Positions 61,994-64,000 of a stretch of 64,000 bases of DNA are shown piece by piece. The position numbers and the translations under genes were made by a program. This DNA is from Pedobacter terrae (GTDB lineage Bacteria; Bacteroidota; Bacteroidia; Sphingobacteriales; Sphingobacteriaceae): the NCBI RefSeq assembly GCF_900100705.1, contig NZ_FNCH01000004.1, positions 1 to 64,000 on the forward strand. The letters are read 5' to 3'. The notes beneath the pieces were generated by a model, which did no database searches, had not been told where the DNA came from, and worked only from the letters and a program-made list of their open reading frames with translations. Every line of letters begins with the position of its first letter. Position 1 is the stretch's first letter.

Positions 61994-62980
61994 TTATTTC
62001 TTAACGTACATTACTTCTTTTACCGCTTTAACTACACGCTCTGCATTAGGTAAGCTTGCTGCGATTAAAGTTGGTGAGTATGGAAGTGGAACATCTGCAC
62101 AGGTAATACGTAAAACAGGCGCATCTAAATAATCGAATGCATGTTTTTGTACCATGAAGGCAATCTCGCCAGAAAGCGAAGCCAATGGCCAGGCCTCTTC
62201 TACCACAACCAAACGGTTTGTTTTTTTAACCGATTCGATAATGGTTGCATAATCAATTGGACGTACGGTACGTAAATCGATCACTTCAACGTTAATTCCT
62301 TCTTTTGCTAATTCTTCTACCGCAGGGTTTACCACGCGGGTTAACATTTTACCAAAAGTTACAATGGTTACATCAGTGCCTTCTTTGGTTACTTTAGCTT
62401 TACCAAGTTCGATATAGTATTCTTCTGCAGGAACGTCGCCTTTATCGCCGTACATTACTTCCGATTCCATGAAAATAACCGGATCCGGATCAAGGATTGA
62501 CTGTTTTAATAAACCTTTTGCATCGTAAGGCGTAGCGGGAACCACCACTTTTAAACCTGGTGTATTTGCGAACCAATTTTCGAAGTTTTGAGAGTGTTGT
62601 GCACCTAACTGGCCTGCGTTACCTGTTGGGCCACGGAAAACCATAGGGCATGAAAACTGGCCACCGCTCATTGATAAGATTTTAGCTGCTCCGTTGATAA
62701 TCTGATCGATCGCAACTAAAGAGAAGTTAAATGTCATGAACTCTACAATTGGAATAAGGCCGGCTGTAGCTGCACCAGTTGCAATACCTGCGAAACCTAA
62801 TTCGGCAATCGGGGTATCGATAATTCGTTTTGCACCAAATTCATCAAGCATACCCTGACTTACTTTGTATGCACCGTTATATTCTGCTACTTCTTCACCT
62901 AATAAAAAAACGCGGTCATCTTTACGCATTTCTTCGCTCATGGCTTCGCGTAGTGCTTCTCTAAATTGGATTTCTCTCAT
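61994..62980 (-). CDS. pdhB: Pyruvate dehydrogenase E1 component, beta subunit
   Basis: 328 residues from MREIQFREALREAMSEEM. Transketolase-like pyrimidine-binding part (RDDRVFLLGEEVAEYNGAYK-like, GIATGAATAGLIPIVEFM, PMVFRGPTGNAGQLGAQHSQ) and C-terminal transketolase domain (VTIVTFGKMLTRVVNPAVEE, NRLVVVEEAWPLASLSGEIA). It forms the thiamine-diphosphate E1 with PdhA. No pdhA or E2/E3 gene is adjacent, so the complex genes are dispersed. A ribosomal-strength promoter lies just upstream. Confidence 0.94.
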   Translation of the reverse strand: MREIQFREALREAMSEEMRKDDRVFLLGEEVAEYNGAYKVSQGMLDEFGAKRIIDTPIAELGFAGIATGAATAGLIPIVEFMTFNFSLVAIDQIINGAAKILSMSGGQFSCPMVFRGPTGNAGQLGAQHSQNFENWFANTPGLKVVVPATPYDAKGLLKQSILDPDPVIFMESEVMYGDKGDVPAEEYYIELGKAKVTKEGTDVTIVTFGKMLTRVVNPAVEELAKEGINVEVIDLRTVRPIDYATIIESVKKTNRLVVVEEAWPLASLSGEIAFMVQKHAFDYLDAPVLRITCADVPLPYSPTLIAASLPNAERVVKAVKEVMYVKK

Positions 62981-63001
62981 TGTAAATTTTAATAACGGTG
63001 G

Positions 63002-63033
63002 CAAATATAATTATTAATCGCTTTGAAACCAAA
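63002..63033 (-). promoter_or_regulatory. Promoter of pdhB
   Basis: On the minus strand TTTG (63030-63033), 20 bases, TATATTTG (63002-63009): a full consensus match, 21 bases before the pdhB ATG at 62980. Confidence 0.75.
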
Positions 63034-63369
63034 GGCTAAAATGCCTATGTTTTGTAATAATTATAAGTGTTTTGACTGATTATTTAGCGGTATTTCAGGT
63101 AGACTTTTTGTCAATTCCTTTAAAGGAGAAATATTATTGGGCAATTATGTTTTTGTTAAGCTTTTTGTATCAATACCCGTACTTTTTCCGAAATATAACT
63201 ACCTCCTGAATTGTCGTCATTTTGAGCGGAGTACATGAAGTCGGAACCACGCAGTGCTCAGCGAAGCTAAATTTATTTAGATCTCTCCCGGCTTGTAGGG
63301 GCAGGCCCATCCGCACAGGCGGGCATTCGGTTTCGTTTCAGTCGAGGTGACAACTATATTTCTTTAGAT
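63034..63369. other. 336 bp intergenic region with an intergenic repeat remnant
   Basis: The first ~180 bp show nothing recognisable. From about 63212 to 63353 a CGTCATTTTGAGCGGAG ... CAGTCGAGGTGACAAC element appears. It has GGAACCACG(C)AGTGCTCAGCGAAGCTAA inside (split here: GGAACCACG and GTGCTCAGCGAAGCTAA), the reverse complement of TTAGCTTCGCTGAGCAC found in both copies of the duplication near 44.2 and 44.55 kb. Confidence 0.6.
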
Positions 63370-63927
63370 TTAGTGGTTTGGGTTCAATAAACCATAAATT
63401 TCACTATCAAGAAACTGGCCTCTAAAATAATAGTCTTGTTTAAAATAAGCTTCCTTTATAAAGCCGTGTTTAATCAGCATCTGTCTCGAAGCATCGTTTT
63501 CTACATTAATGTTTGCGCTGATAGTATGCAGGTTAACTTCATTGAAACCGAAATCGATGGTTCGTTTCAAGGCTTCTGAAATAATTCCCTGTCGCCAATA
63601 ATCGGGATGTAACATATAACCAATTTCCGCCCGATGGTTGGCAAAGTCGGTACGCCAATATCCGATAGAGCCGATCATTTGGTTGGGTTTATCTTTTAAG
63701 GCAATTACCCAGGCAAGGTTGTCGCCATTTTCATAACCATTTCTAAAACGGGAAATAAAATCTTTGACTTCAAAAATATCTTGTGGCCTTTCCCTGTCGA
63801 TATATTTCATCACCGTTTCATTGGTACGCATGGCAAAGAGTACTTCCGCATCGGCAAGATCATGTTCGCGGAGGATCAGGCGCTCAGTTTCGAGTACGGG
63901 AAAATTGGTGAAATTTAGGGTTAGCAT
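63370..63927 (-). CDS. GNAT acetyltransferase, RimJ/RimL-like
   Basis: 185 residues from MLTLNFTNFP. Family pattern: LETERLILREHDLADAEVLF, NLAWVIALKDKPNQMIGSIG, HRAEIGYMLHPDYWRQGIIS (acetyl-CoA loop) and LHTISANINVENDASRQML. Members acetylate protein N-termini, ribosomal proteins or small amines; the substrate cannot be assigned. I start at 63927; the ATG at 63978 would add residues read from repetitive upstream DNA. Confidence 0.9.
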   Translation of the reverse strand: MLTLNFTNFPVLETERLILREHDLADAEVLFAMRTNETVMKYIDRERPQDIFEVKDFISRFRNGYENGDNLAWVIALKDKPNQMIGSIGYWRTDFANHRAEIGYMLHPDYWRQGIISEALKRTIDFGFNEVNLHTISANINVENDASRQMLIKHGFIKEAYFKQDYYFRGQFLDSEIYGLLNPNH

Positions 63928-63948
63928 TTTTAAATTTAAGAGATTAAA

Positions 63949-63988
63949 CGCAAAGCACGCAAAGTTTTCGCAAAGCATGCAAAGCTTT
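63949..63988. repeat. Two adjacent 20-base CGCAAAGC(A)(C/T)GCAAAG units
   Basis: 63949-63968 and 63969-63988 differ at two positions (CGCAAAGCACGCAAAG then CGCAAAGCATGCAAAG). It lies directly upstream of the GNAT gene and runs toward the window edge, so more units may follow. Confidence 0.8.
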
Positions 63989-64000
63989 GTTTTACCATAG

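Overview
The window looks like a chromosomal segment of a Bacteroidota bacterium, most probably a Pedobacter-like member of the Sphingobacteriaceae. The evidence is a 2398-residue SprA (the type 9 secretion outer-membrane translocon), carboxypeptidase-regulatory/TonB-plug outer-membrane proteins, many lipoproteins of the KKD/KKS type, promoters of the Bacteroidota form TTTG-N19-21-TAnnTTTG, almost no Shine-Dalgarno sequences, and tRNA genes without an encoded CCA. Assignment to Pedobacter is inferred from overall gene content and is not proven.

Layout. 1-841: the 3' end of a 5S rRNA with its terminator, then three tandem copies of a ~265 bp non-coding repeat. 842-10062: rlmN, an rluF-like pseudouridine synthase, an FMN reductase interrupted by one in-frame UAG, a DinB protein with a WYL regulator, a hybrid histidine kinase convergent with an NtrC-type regulator, and three tandem copies of a small secreted protein. 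10457-22117: tRNA-Thr, an amidohydrolase, a nitronate monooxygenase, acylphosphatase, then a cell-envelope run (flippase, dut, TPR protein, DUF4292-like lipoprotein, EnvC-like LytM protein, two TatA proteins) ending with gatA. 22324-35556: a LysM transglycosylase, malic enzyme, ruvA, sprA, gcvH, a VanZ-like protein and a 41-residue lipoprotein overlapping its end. 35706-43949: two paralogous outer-membrane proteins and feoAB. 43950-46025: an accessory gap holding a ~370 bp direct duplication, an Lrp-type regulator and two tandem, structurally odd tRNA-like genes. 46097-53522: a LacI regulator, then pyrH-frr, nagA plus a metallo-beta-lactamase protein, and the rplM-rpsI-rpsB-tsf operon. 53720-64000: lipoproteins, an ORF6N protein, pnuC, an MscS channel, tex, a frameshifted DUF1801 pseudogene, a pentapeptide-repeat protein, pdhB and a GNAT acetyltransferase.

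Most of the window is core metabolism, translation and envelope biogenesis. The parts worth a second look are the tRNA-like pair at 45631-45962, which has a leucine-type body, a GUC at the anticodon position, G at the discriminator position, very long variable arms with compensatory changes and a near-ideal promoter; a repeat module that recurs in several copies at 0.2-0.7 kb and 44.3-44.9 kb; the triplicated secreted proteins; and the two broken genes. No CRISPR array, insertion-sequence transposase or phage gene was seen.
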